Positions 12,443 to 21,930 of a DNA stretch of 64,000 nucleotides are shown here, piece by piece. How positions within the stretch are numbered: the stretch's first letter is position 1; each line of letters begins with the position of its first letter. The notes under the pieces are model-generated. The model saw only the letters and a list, made by a program, of their open reading frames with translations. It searched no databases and was not told the DNA's origin. The DNA comes from Hyaloperonospora brassicae. Taxonomy: Eukaryota; Oomycota; Peronosporomycetes; Peronosporales; Peronosporaceae. The translations under genes were made by a program, and so were the position numbers. Location: contig CANTFL010001244.1 of NCBI GenBank assembly GCA_947650285.1, forward strand, positions 372,001 to 436,000, read 5' to 3'.

Positions 12443-14102
12443 TAGGTGGTCTCATTTATTAAAGCAAATATAAAAGGGTAAGTAGACAGAAGTGGCGACA
12501 AGTGGTGATGAATGAGTACATCCTTTTACGCATCAATGTCTAAAACGAAGAGGTGGTATGAAAAAAGAAATTTGTTTTTGAAAAATGCTACATATTATTA
12601 TAATTTTAAGATCTAGAATACTCGTACTCACTCAAGCTCAGATAGATAAAAATTTGTGTTTAAAGCGATATTTTTAGAAGAGTGATGCTTGGGGCGACGC
12701 GTCTTAAGCAACGCATTTATAGCGCATGAAAAGCCACCTTTGATATAAAACAAGAATTGTTGAATATAAAATGAATAAATTAGAAAAATTAATATGTTAG
12801 AAAATATGAAACAGAAAATATGATTAATGTGTTCAAGGAGTTGACTTGATCTTTGGTCTCACATAAATGATGCCGAAAAAATTGATTACAAGGTTCAAGG
12901 TTTATGAGGTCCTCTTTTAATTCCTCTTGATAAATATCCATCACTTTTTGAAGCGCAAGAGAATATCACAAGATCAAATGAAACGGAATTGTCCTCGCTC
13001 GTTCTTGCAATTGGATGTTGCAGCACATATGCGATTTTCACCAATGCCGATAATTTTTACCTTTGCCAACTACCGAAGCTATATGAGTTATATTTATGAT
13101 CAATCAACGTCCGACTACCATATTTTCCCCTGGTGAACGACGCGATCGCTATTTAGTTTTTGCGCATCTTATATTTCCTCCATAGCAGTCGGCTCTTCGC
13201 TGATGGTTGTCCTAGTACGTGCGTACTGTGATGATATTTTGAACTGGAAAAATAGAACGTTGTACCACTACCACTGACATGCATTGTTTCCTCTTTAAAT
13301 TAAGCGTCTTCCAATAGACCTGCCATCTTCATCAGCTGATACAACAGTATATGTATTTTGAAATTTACCGGGCGTGATCAGTATCAAGGGAAGTGTTTGA
13401 GACAGCAACGGTATATATATATATATAAATATATATATATATAATTGTGTGAGGACCACGCCTATTGGTGTGGCACCGTATTGTAATGATCTGCACGTCC
13501 ACCATAGTCACCGTCAGATGATATTTACCCTGTTCATCGTTAATAACCTTGTTGAGTAGGGAGCAATTTATTATCTCCATGTGAATCTAAGCGATATGAA
13601 TAGTTAGTACTTCTTAAGTGCTTGAAAGTCAATATGATATATCAATGACTGATCTGAAAAGATTTCTGGGGCGACGACTCACCAGAATAGATCAAGAATA
13701 ATTAAGAATTTGTAGCGAATGAGGTAAACAAATGAAACTCGGCAAAAATTGGTAACTAATAAATTACAATACGAATGACACAACGTGTGCATATGATGAG
13801 ATGGCCACGGAAAACGAGTAATTTCTCAAATAATATGGCCAATAAATAGATAGGAAAGTAACTTGCATCGAGATATATGATAAAACTGAACGGGCTCATA
13901 TAAAAAGATAATAAACCGTTCGCAGATAAATCATATTATAACAATTTTCCGGCAAATAGTGTTGCCATGACGATATGATGATTATTCTCGATCTATAAGA
14001 TAGTTATATCCGATACAGCATAAGCATCATCGGGATTATGGTGATAATTTAGATCTCGAATAGAAGTACCGTGACATAACAATACATGACGAAGACACAG
14101 CA
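12443..14102. other. AT-rich spacer with a TA microsatellite
   Basis: No supported gene. A (TA)n run with a short AAAT interruption occupies about 13412-13443. The right edge, CAGCA at 14098-14102, is the presumed target-site copy of the gypsy element that follows. Confidence 0.6.
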
Positions 14103-14636
14103 TATAACGGGGATACACGTCGACTGGTAGTCGACAATAGGTGTGGTACACATAAGGTATGGGATCCCCTTTAAAGTAATATTAGAACAGAAGTATCAAT
14201 TGTTGAAGACTGATGTCTGTCAACCATTGATTACGAGATCTTTTATTAGGTTTATTTAGGACATTGGCGAGTTAAGTTATTTACTTTGTTCTACGGTGTT
14301 CTTTTAGGTTAAAAGAAGAAATAAAATTCAGTTCCCATTTTGATCCAAAAGACACGTGCCTATCTGAGGCGTCTTGCGATCGTCAAGGAGGCAGCGACGC
14401 CTTGTGAAGGCAGCTACTCCTTGTGCACTCTGTGCGTTTGTTTCTTTGAATCGTTTGGTCCCCCTGGAACAGGGACCATAAGATCTCTGAGCTTGTTGAC
14501 TATTTGAGTCGGGTTCTTTGAACCAAACCTTAGCTCTCGGAGCTGTTGACTCTTTGAGTCGGGTTCGTAGAACCAAAGTTGTTCGTAAGAGCGTTAAGTC
14601 TTCCTCTGACTTTAGGAGCTGTGTAGCTCCGCTACA
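14103..14636 (+). repeat. 5' LTR of element 1
   Basis: 534 bp, aligned end to end with 21397-21930 without gaps. I counted 8 differences, including the second base (TA here, TG in the 3' copy). It ends CTACA. Several small hairpins are present: GTCGACT at 14119-14125 pairs with AGTCGAC at 14129-14135, and GGAGCT at 14615-14620 pairs with AGCTCC at 14625-14630. Smaller ones include GGTTC-TTT-GAACC and GACTC-TTT-GAGTC in the R/U5-like part. Confidence 0.95.
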
Positions 14637-14637
14637 C

Positions 14638-14651
14638 TTCGTATCACTAGT
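14638..14651 (+). promoter_or_regulatory. Degenerate primer-binding site (initiator-Met tRNA-like)
   Basis: Directly after the 5' LTR the sequence TTCGTATCACTAG resembles the TGGTATCAGAGC element complementary to the 3' end of initiator-Met tRNA, which many Ty3/gypsy elements use. The match is partial (core GTATCA intact), so this is tentative. Confidence 0.4.
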
Positions 14652-14695
14652 ATTCAATCTACGCCTGAGTCGGGAACGACTGATCCTCTGTGAGG

Positions 14696-15650
14696 ATGGA
14701 GAAATCTACACCCCTCTATGAGGCCCAAAAGTTCGCGCTTGATAATCTGACCGCGGCCGTAGGCCCAGAGTATGTGGAGTTTCTAGATGCACAAGGTCCC
14801 GATGTGCTCAATGCACGAGTCGAGACCTACATGCAGTATGAGACGGCCCTTGAAGGGCCGGTTTAAAACCAAGTAGCGTCGGATATGCCAACACGCTACG
14901 TGGCGATGCCAGATGAAGAGGATAAGCCTCGTCCCCTTAGGGTGAAAGTTAAACATTACTTCGAGAAGGAGGGGAAAAACCTGGTCCTCTTCATCTGTGA
15001 GATTGAGATGCCCATGGACTCTGGCCTTATCTCAATGGAATACCAGCGGGTCTTGCTGGCTATCTCCAAGCTCGATGGAAGAGCTAGAGAGTGGTCTCTG
15101 ACGTGTGACACGTCGGTTGACTTATCGTTTCCCACATGGGATTCGCTCAAGTTAGACATTTTGCGATTTTTTGCCGCCTAACCAGGTCTATTGCGTGCAC
15201 TCACGCTTCTTATCTACCAGGTAGGGTAAGAATGAGCTAACGGACTATGTACAGGAGTTGAGTACTCTGATGGCTGCTATGCAGTCTGATCCTCTCCCTG
15301 AGGCAGTCGATGTGACTGTCTTCACGGAAGGTCTTCGTAATGGCGTTGCCAGGACCGAGGTGTTTCGGGTCCATCCCTCTACTTTTGAAGAGGCGATGAG
15401 CATCGCTCTGAATGCTGAGCACAACTTCAAGTCGGCCAGACTTGGTTGGAATGGGTACAGCCCAAGCTTTCCGAGGGCAACCTCTGCGAGCACCTCGGCT
15501 TACTGTAAGCTAGAATCGATGGATCTCAGCAATGCTGAAGATGAAGGTGAAGCGGAGCTTCATGTTTAAGAGAAACGACAGGAAGTGAGACGCTGTTACA
15601 TGCGCGGAAGCACTAAACACTTGCGTCCCACTTGTCCTTTGCTTAAGTAA
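14696..15650 (+). pseudogene. gag (capsid/nucleocapsid) of element 1, broken
   Basis: The frame opens at ATG 14696 (MEKSTPLYEAQ), hits an in-frame TAA at 14864, continues in the same frame from 14885 to TAA 15179, then shifts frame. From about 15232 the sequence NELTDYVQEL and FTEGLRNGVARTEVFRVHP matches the C-terminal part of a retrotransposon Gag capsid domain. After TAA 15567 a nucleocapsid knuckle follows in frame, CYMRGSTKHLRPTC. It fits CX2CX4HX4C except that the second Cys is Arg (CGC). Gag would package the element's RNA. With stops, a frameshift and a damaged knuckle it cannot act. Confidence 0.85.
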
Positions 15651-15783
15651 CGACAGACTCCTATGAGGCAAAACCACGGCCTCAACCAGAAACCTGGTAT
15701 GACTCGAAGAAACGTCGACACCCAGTAGGTGCGGGCGTCCTACTGGGGAAGAACAGAGTTCTGTTGCGTCTCTACGAGGTAGA

Positions 15784-17267
15784 GTGAAACAGGGCTTAGC
15801 CCCACAGAGCTCCGTGCCGGCAAGCTCAGAGCGTGGATATAAGCCTGGCTTGTTAGTCGCTGAGGCGAAGATTAAACGCTTTGAGAAGCTTTGGTCGATC
15901 CTAATCTACTCTGGAGCATCATGCAATTATGCTCGACGTTGTTATCTCGGGTGGAGTCAGCGACACGCTAAAGCGCTCAAAGCGCATGAGGGTGATTTCA
16001 TCACCGTTTGTTTAGAGGCTGGTAGTCGCGTCACGGTGCCTAAAGTTCCGTTGAACTTAGGTGTGAAGTTTATGGACAATGAAAGCATTTTAATGCTGCC
16101 TTGTCCTTGATTTGGATTCGAGATACGATCCCATCCTGGGTATGGCTTGGCTTGAACGCCATGAGCCATGGATTGATTGGAGGTATAATAGCTCAGGCGA
16201 CCCGCGCAATGTGTCTAGCGAAGCTTTGAAGAGTCATAAACTTACATTTGCTAGGCAACAAAAGCGCTATTGGCGCGAGCCATTGACGGAAGATGTCAAT
16301 GTGATGGACATTGGTATGCCAGAGTTAATCAACTCCAATGTCAATGATATCCATATTGAGCGGAGCTCTTTCACCGTATGTGAAGTGAGTTATACTCCGT
16401 TAAATATAACCGCTTTTATAATGAGTCACTGCATGCTGCAGGCATGGTTGGCCTAAGACGAGACATCAAGAACGCAATTCCTCTGATGTCAGTGGAGTGG
16501 CACGTGAAATCCCACCGAGTGAGGGCGGCCGAGGTGGCACCTCACTGAATGTCGATAATATCATTGATGGCTAGAAGCCATAGTGTTCAGGGCCAGGCCC
16601 GAATGCTGTACGTGAAGTGGCACGTGATATCCCACCGAGTGAGGGCGGCCGATGTGGCACCTCACTGAATGTCGGTAATGACATTAATGGAGAGAATCCA
16701 AAGTGTTCAGGGCTAGGCTCGGATGCTGTAAAGGAAGTGGTACGTGTAAACCCACTGGGTGAAGTGTACGAGATACGTAACACTTCACAAGATGTCGTTC
16801 AAGACATGAGCTCTCGTATAGAGCGTGCTAAGATAAATATCAACCACGGGAACCCTACTGTCCCGGCCTCTACTAGGCGTAAGATTTCTTTGAGGAAACA
16901 ATCTCAGCGTAGGGTGGCAACTGTTAAGCGCCCCACGTCTAAGAAGTCACGAAGTGATAATAGTAATAATACACTATATAAACTTGTCAATGGGTTGACT
17001 GGCCATTTTGATGGCAACATTAGTCTTGATACTCTTCCATCTTTGGATACTCTCTTTGAACTAGACGAAATGTCTGACGGCGAATTTAGCCAAGCCTTAC
17101 AGGCAGTAGAATTATCCGAGTTAGTGGTTATTCGACCGGATGTTGTGTTGAACTCATCCTTGTTATTAAACGAGTCTGTCCTTGAGGACACAAAGGCGGC
17201 ATTGGATGCCCGTAGTGGATCTTCAATCCTTAAGAATACTCTTGATCCATTCTATCCTTTGGTTTAG
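15784..17267 (+). pseudogene. Aspartic protease and protease-RT linker of element 1, broken
   Basis: The region 15784-16110 contains SILIYSGASCNYARR. The position normally held by the catalytic Asp of the DSGA motif is Tyr (TAC). After a frame change, YDPILGMAWLERHEPWIDW (from 16125) gives the conserved hydrophobic second half of the protease. The linker that follows includes a 120-bp tandem repeat, then an acidic stretch (residues such as LDTLFELDEMSDGEFSQAL) ending at TAG 17265-17267. The protease normally cuts Gag-Pol. The Asp-to-Tyr change alone would inactivate it. Confidence 0.8.
16501..16800 (+). repeat. 120-bp in-frame tandem repeat inside the pol linker
   Basis: Units start at 16501, 16621 and 16741, exactly 120 bp apart. 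The first two are highly similar (CCCACCGAGTGAGGGCGGCC is shared) and the third matches only at its start. Because 120 is divisible by three, each unit would add 40 residues without changing frame. The first unit contains a TAG (about 16571). Confidence 0.9.
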
Positions 17268-17280
17268 GCATTTTTAAGAC

Positions 17281-18624
17281 GTGTTGTGTTACGACCCTCT
17301 GTCTGTCTTACCTCCCGATAGAGGTGTACGTCATGACATTGACTTGGTTTATAGAACTAAATACTGCGTAACACGGCAATTCCTTTGCCAAAGGAACAGT
17401 GTGACGTCGTTGACGACTTCTTTCGTGCAAAGCACGCGACAGGAATGGTTTGTGAGATCAAATCTCCCCATTCCACACCGACCTTCTGTTTCAGAAAGCA
17501 CAATGGTAAGTGACGCATTGGTCATGCTTTCAATAAGCTTAATGCAGCCACCATCCCGGCTCAGACAACAATACCGAGATAGGATGTTCCTCATAACAAT
17601 ATGGTGGGATGTACAATGTACAGTGCGCTCGACTTAGTCGATGGTTATTACCAACTTCTCATGCAAGAAAGCGATATTTCGCTGACAGAGGTCAGCACTC
17701 CAAGCGGTATGCTCTGGGAGTGGCTTATTATGCTGCAAGGGTTATCTAATGCTCCGGCTACATTCAGTCGCCTTTGACACAATTGTTGAGACCTCATCGA
17801 GAATATGCACAGACATACTTTGATGACATCTTTGTCCATAGTCGTCCAATGAACGGTCTTCGGATGTGGACAATCACATTGACCATTTACGAGCGGTACT
17901 CGAGTGCATGCGCACGAATAAGTTGTACGCCAACGCGTGTAATTGCATCTTTGATGCGGAAGAAATTCCCTTTTTAGGGTGCTTTATTGGTAAGCGCGGC
18001 CTTAGAGCGGATCCTGCTAAGGTAAAAGCCATAGTTGATTGGCCGGTTCTAAAGAACCAAAAGGACTTTCGCAAGTGGCTTGATATTTCCAATTACTTAC
18101 ACAAGTACAGTGATAATTACGCAGATATGGCTTGGCCATTATCCAATCTACTTAAAAAGGATGTGGAATGGTGCTGGACTAGCACCGAGCATGATGCTTT
18201 TCAAGCAGTAAAGGAGAGTCTCCTTCATGCGCCAATCTTGGCTTTGCCCGATCCTGATCGATCTTTTAGTGTCATCTGTGACACATCTGACTTTGTCATA
18301 GGCAGCGCTCTGTTACAAACAGATTCTGATGTACGGGAGCGCGTCATTGCGTTTGAGTCCCGTCAGCTGAAAGCTGCAGAAAAGAGCTATCCTGTTTATG
18401 ACAAAGAGCTACTTGCAATGAAGTATTCTCTTGTCAAATTCAGAGTTCATCTTCTTGGCTCTAATCTGTTTCTGGTCTTCGCCGATCATGCGTCATTACG
18501 CACTGCGACCCAGTCACCTCAACTCTCTCAGAGAATGGCTCATTGGCTTTCCTTCTTTGCCGAGTACAACTTCAAGGTGAAGTATAAGCCGGGCAAGCAG
18601 AATGATTTGGCTGATGCGTTGTAA
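17281..18624 (+). pseudogene. Reverse transcriptase and RNase H of element 1, broken
   Basis: RT begins near LPPDRGVRHDIDLV (17305 on) and is frameshifted through about 17640. The palm then reads ALDLVDGYYQLLMQESDI, TPSGMLWEWL and GLSNAPATF, breaks again at a TGA near 17777, and gives the catalytic YFDDIFVHSR with the two Asp codons at 17822-17827. From 17866 to 18624 a long clean frame carries the RT thumb/connection (GLRADPAKVKAIVDWP) and RNase H (SVICDTSDFVIGSALLQ; YPVYDKELLAMKYSL; FADHASL), ending at a TAA inside the usual ADALSRR motif. These enzymes copy element RNA to DNA. The RT half is nonfunctional. Confidence 0.92.
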
Positions 18625-18632
18625 AGCAGGCC

Positions 18633-20122
18633 TTACTATGATCTTTCTCATGTTACGACTCTGTCGTCATCGGTCACTGACCTAATCCGTACGGCATATG
18701 CCAAGGATGAACAATGTGTAGCTCTGCTACGTGCTCTAGGGAGCGAGGAGTTTTAAAACTCGGACACAGAATTGTCGGCACGATTACGTGCGAGGTTACA
18801 TCGATATTCCATCGATCGAGGTATGTTGTGATATAGCACGGATGTGGAGAATACCCCTCGCATCGTTGTCACTTATGATGAGGAGTTGAAGTATTGGGTC
18901 CTCTATGAGGCACATAATACTGCGTTGAGTGGTCATATTGGTAGTGAAAATACCTGCGGCTCAGTTAGCCAAAGCTATTGGTGGCCCAAACTATACAAAT
19001 GGGTGAGCACATATGTGCGTACGTGTGAAACGTGTCAATGGGTGAAACCCTCTCCTCACGCGGCCGTGCCGCTGGATAGTTTGCCGATACTCAAAGGGGT
19101 GTTGGGAGTCCATCAGTATGGACTTCCTGTTCGGATTACCGAAGGGTTCGTATAGAAATACGGGTATTGTGGTCTTTGTTGAGCGTTTGAGCAAAATGGC
19201 TCATTTAGCAGCGGCGCCAGATAACATTGATAATGAGGGTACAGCGACGCTGTTTATCGATCGCGTGTTTCGACAACACGGTTTGCCGTTGGCAATTGTC
19301 TCTGATAGAGATCTTCGCTTCACTGGGAAGTTTTGGAAGTCCATCTTCAAGGTGCTCAGCACACGTTTGGTCATGTCCACAGCGGATCATCCGCAGACTG
19401 ATGGTCAAACCGAGCGAGTGAATCGTATCATCGGTGACATCTTGCTCAGTGTTTGCGCTGAAACGCCTAAGCGTTGGATCTCGATGCTCCCTATCGTTGA
19501 GTTTGCGTTGAATAACGCCGTGCATGCCTCCGCCGACTACACACCGTTTTATTTGAATGGTCTCCCACACCCTCGCGTTCCGTTAACGCTACCACTACGT
19601 GGTTCAGGGCTTAGTGGGGGAGGAGTTGCCGATCGGCTTGCTGATATCAGCCCTTCTACTGTTCAACAACAGGTAAGCAAGTTTCTCGCAACGCGATTGA
19701 ATATCTTACGACATGTGCGTGACGCACTGGCTGATAGCCAAGACAAGCAGAAGGAACAAGCTGATGCTAAAGGCAGAGGTTGTATTGAACGTTATGAGGT
19801 CGGAGACCAAGTTCTACTCAATACTAAAAACCTACCTACAAATGTAGTGTCTGCTGTCTTCAAGAAAAAGTTGCACCCGCGCTTCATTACAACATTTACT
19901 GTCGTCGCCAAGAAGGGTTTTGCGTATACGCTCAACCTTCCGCGCAAACTGCGCTAACACCATGTGTTCTACGTTGGATTGCTTAAGCCGTATCGGGATC
20001 CGTCCCACGTGAACTTGGAGGCTCTTGCGCCGCGAAAGTTGGTATTGCCATCGGTTGCTGAATCCGTATCAGGAGGTCAAGCTGAGCCTTCATCCGGTAT
20101 CGGTCCAACTCCAACGCTTTGA
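18633..20122 (+). pseudogene. Integrase of element 1, broken at several points
   Basis: After stops at about 18754 and 18829, the zinc-binding H2C2 domain is at 18844-19155 (HNTALSGHIG ... CETCQWVKPSP). A frameshift leads into the catalytic core at 19118-19957. Its Asp in MDFLFGLP (19121-19123), Asp in SDRDLRF (19304-19306) and Glu in DGQTERVNR (19412-19414) are all present. The C-terminal part reads YEVGDQVLLNTKNL and, after a single TAA at 19955, FYVGLLKPYRDPS, stopping at TGA 20120-20122. The catalytic triad survives. The last 140 bp overlap the end of the antisense frame. Confidence 0.92.
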
Positions 20123-21288
20123 CACGGGCTAGCATCTCGTCAAACGCACTCTGGGTCTTACCCAATGTCTCACGTAGACCACTCAGCTCGAGAAGTACCT
20201 TCTCATGCTCCTCCTACGGTATACCGACCCCCTCCGACGCTGCTTGATGAGCAAGGGAACCACCAGTTCCATGTGTAGCGACTCCTGAATCGACGACGTC
20301 GTCGTCAGGGTCAATACCAGTATCTGGTGAAGTGGCGAGGGTACCCGGAGCTGGAGAACTCGTGGGAGTTTGAGACACCCCTTCGGCAGGAAGGCCCATA
20401 CGCCGTTGATGTTTCTGAACATCGTGGCAGGGGTCATCCCTCGACCGAGAGCGCTTCTCACCAATAGTGGTGGAGGCAGGTGGGTAGTTGGGTACCGCTT
20501 GACCAGCACCCACATCAATCAGCACAGCCGGAGCATAGCGTGTGCGAATTTTGCAACTGGCCTCTGGCCTTAAGCTTGGCATAATCATACCGAAGCTTTC
20601 GTTCTAGACGAGCATCTGCCACATCGGCACTTGCTCTGAGAGCTAAAACGCTGCTGAGGTGTCGTTTCCGATGCACCCAGCGATCAAAAGCTTTGTCTTC
20701 TTCCTCCTGAGATTCCCCTGCGAATAAGAGGGTGGGTATACCCTTTATCGGTGGAACCGGTGCACCCCGTGCTTGCGTATCAAGTCGCAACTTGTATTGA
20801 CTCTGAGTCGTCAAGTGAGGCTGCAGGTACCTCTCGCGAAGTGCCTGTCAACTCGCCACCTCATCAGAAGATGTTGGCTTAGCGCCAATGGCCCATTTGC
20901 CAAAGAAGGACCTGTCGTTTGGCGTATACACTCTTCCCACACTGGGTGGTGTGAACAGATAGCCACGAAGAGCCTCAAGGGTTGCAGCAATCTGCACACG
21001 GCGCTGATCGCTATCCTCTCGTGTGATAGTCAACTGTTGTTGCTCATCGAGCGGATTGGTGATGATGGCATCGCCCACGATGGGTGTTTGATGCAGCGCC
21101 GATGGCGCGTTGGCTTCGCCACGCTCAGAAAATGAGTTTGGTGCAGTATGAGGCGGTGCCTCTTGCACTGGTGATTCGGACATTGTCCTCTCTTTACCAT
21201 GGATATAGCTATCTCTATCATAATCCACCTCCACATCGATGCCGAGGTAAGACGAGAGAGTCGAGGACTCATGGGGTGGCGATGCCAT
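19983..21288 (-). pseudogene. Long antisense reading frame between integrase and 3' LTR, unidentified product
   Basis: On the minus strand an ATG at 21288 (MASPPHESSTLSSYLG) opens a frame running to 20515 with only one in-frame stop (TGA 20848-20850). After a frame change near 20520-20590 it continues to 19983 with only one more stop (TAG 20214-20216). In total it covers about 435 codons with three lesions. The product would be hydrophilic. Visible parts are an acidic, Ser/Pro-rich N-terminus; a basic Arg/Ala-rich middle (DRWVHRKRHLSSVLALRAS; ADARLERKLRYDYAKLKAR); a DPDDDVVDSG acidic patch; and a Leu-rich coiled coil (EKVLLELSGLRETLG; MLARVKALELDRYRMKAQL). I recognise no family. It starts about 110 bp inside the 3' LTR and converges tail-to-tail with pol. 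Antisense genes are known in some Ty3/gypsy lineages (for example plant Grande), so a genuine accessory gene is plausible. Confidence 0.6.
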
Positions 21289-21383
21289 GGTGTTTTGTGT
21301 TTTGCCAACCGTAAGGTTAAAGCGCACACGAACTGTCCTCCTCGAGTAAAAAATTCGAATGACGATTTGTGGAAACATCAGTC

Positions 21384-21396
21384 GGGTGGGGGAGGG
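21384..21396 (+). promoter_or_regulatory. Polypurine tract of element 1
   Basis: GGGTGGGGGAGGG directly precedes the TGTAAC start of the 3' LTR. It is the expected site for plus-strand DNA priming. One T interrupts the purine run. Confidence 0.85.
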
Positions 21397-21930
21397 TGTA
21401 ACTGGGATACACGTCGACTGATAGTCGACAATAGGTGTGGTACACATAAGGTATGGGATCCCCTTTAAAGTAATATTAGAACAGAAGTATCAATTGTTGA
21501 AGACTGATGTCTGTCAACCATTAATTACGAGATCTTTTATGAGGTTTATTTAGGACATTGGCGAGTTAAGTTATTTACTTTGTTCTACGGTGTTCTTTTA
21601 GGTTAAAAGAAGAAATAAAATTCAGTTCCCATTTTGATCCAAAAGACACGTGCCTATCTGAGGCGTCTTGCGATCGTCAAGGAGGCAGCGACGCCTTGTG
21701 AAGGCAGCTACTCCTTGTGCACTCTGTGCGTTTGTTTCTTTGAATCGTTTGGTCCCCCTGGAACAGGGACCGTAAGCTCTCTGAGCTTGTTGACTCTTTG
21801 AGTCGGGTTCTTTGAACCAAACCTTAGCTCTCGGAGCTGTTGACTCTTTGAGTCGGGTTCGTAGAACCAAAGTTGTTCGTAAGAGCGTTAAGTCTTCCTC
21901 TGACTTTAGGAGCTGTGTAGCTCCGCTACA
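21397..21930 (+). repeat. 3' LTR of element 1
   Basis: 534 bp from TGTAACTGGG to GCTACA. It is identical to the 5' LTR except at about 8 positions (roughly 1.5%) and keeps the canonical TG...CA ends that the 5' copy has lost on its left side. Confidence 0.95.

Larger units (their letters stand above)
14103..21930 (+). mobile_element. Ty3/gypsy LTR retrotransposon, full length, disabled (element 1)
   Basis: This 7,828-bp element has two 534-bp LTRs, a polypurine tract touching the 3' LTR, and internal domains in the order gag, protease, RT, RNase H, integrase, which is the Ty3/gypsy order. Flanking pentamers CAGCA (14098-14102) and CACCA (21931-21935) look like a target-site duplication with one mismatch. 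All coding domains carry stops, frameshifts or active-site changes. An antisense reading frame fills the space between integrase and the 3' LTR. Codon-level similarity to element 2 at 59.2 kb shows they are related but distinct families. Confidence 0.95.

Noticed and set aside
20183..20573. Alternative frames overlapping the antisense gene of element 1
   Set aside because: They lack continuity with the flanking antisense segments; the frame ending at 20214 continues in phase into the coiled-coil segment.
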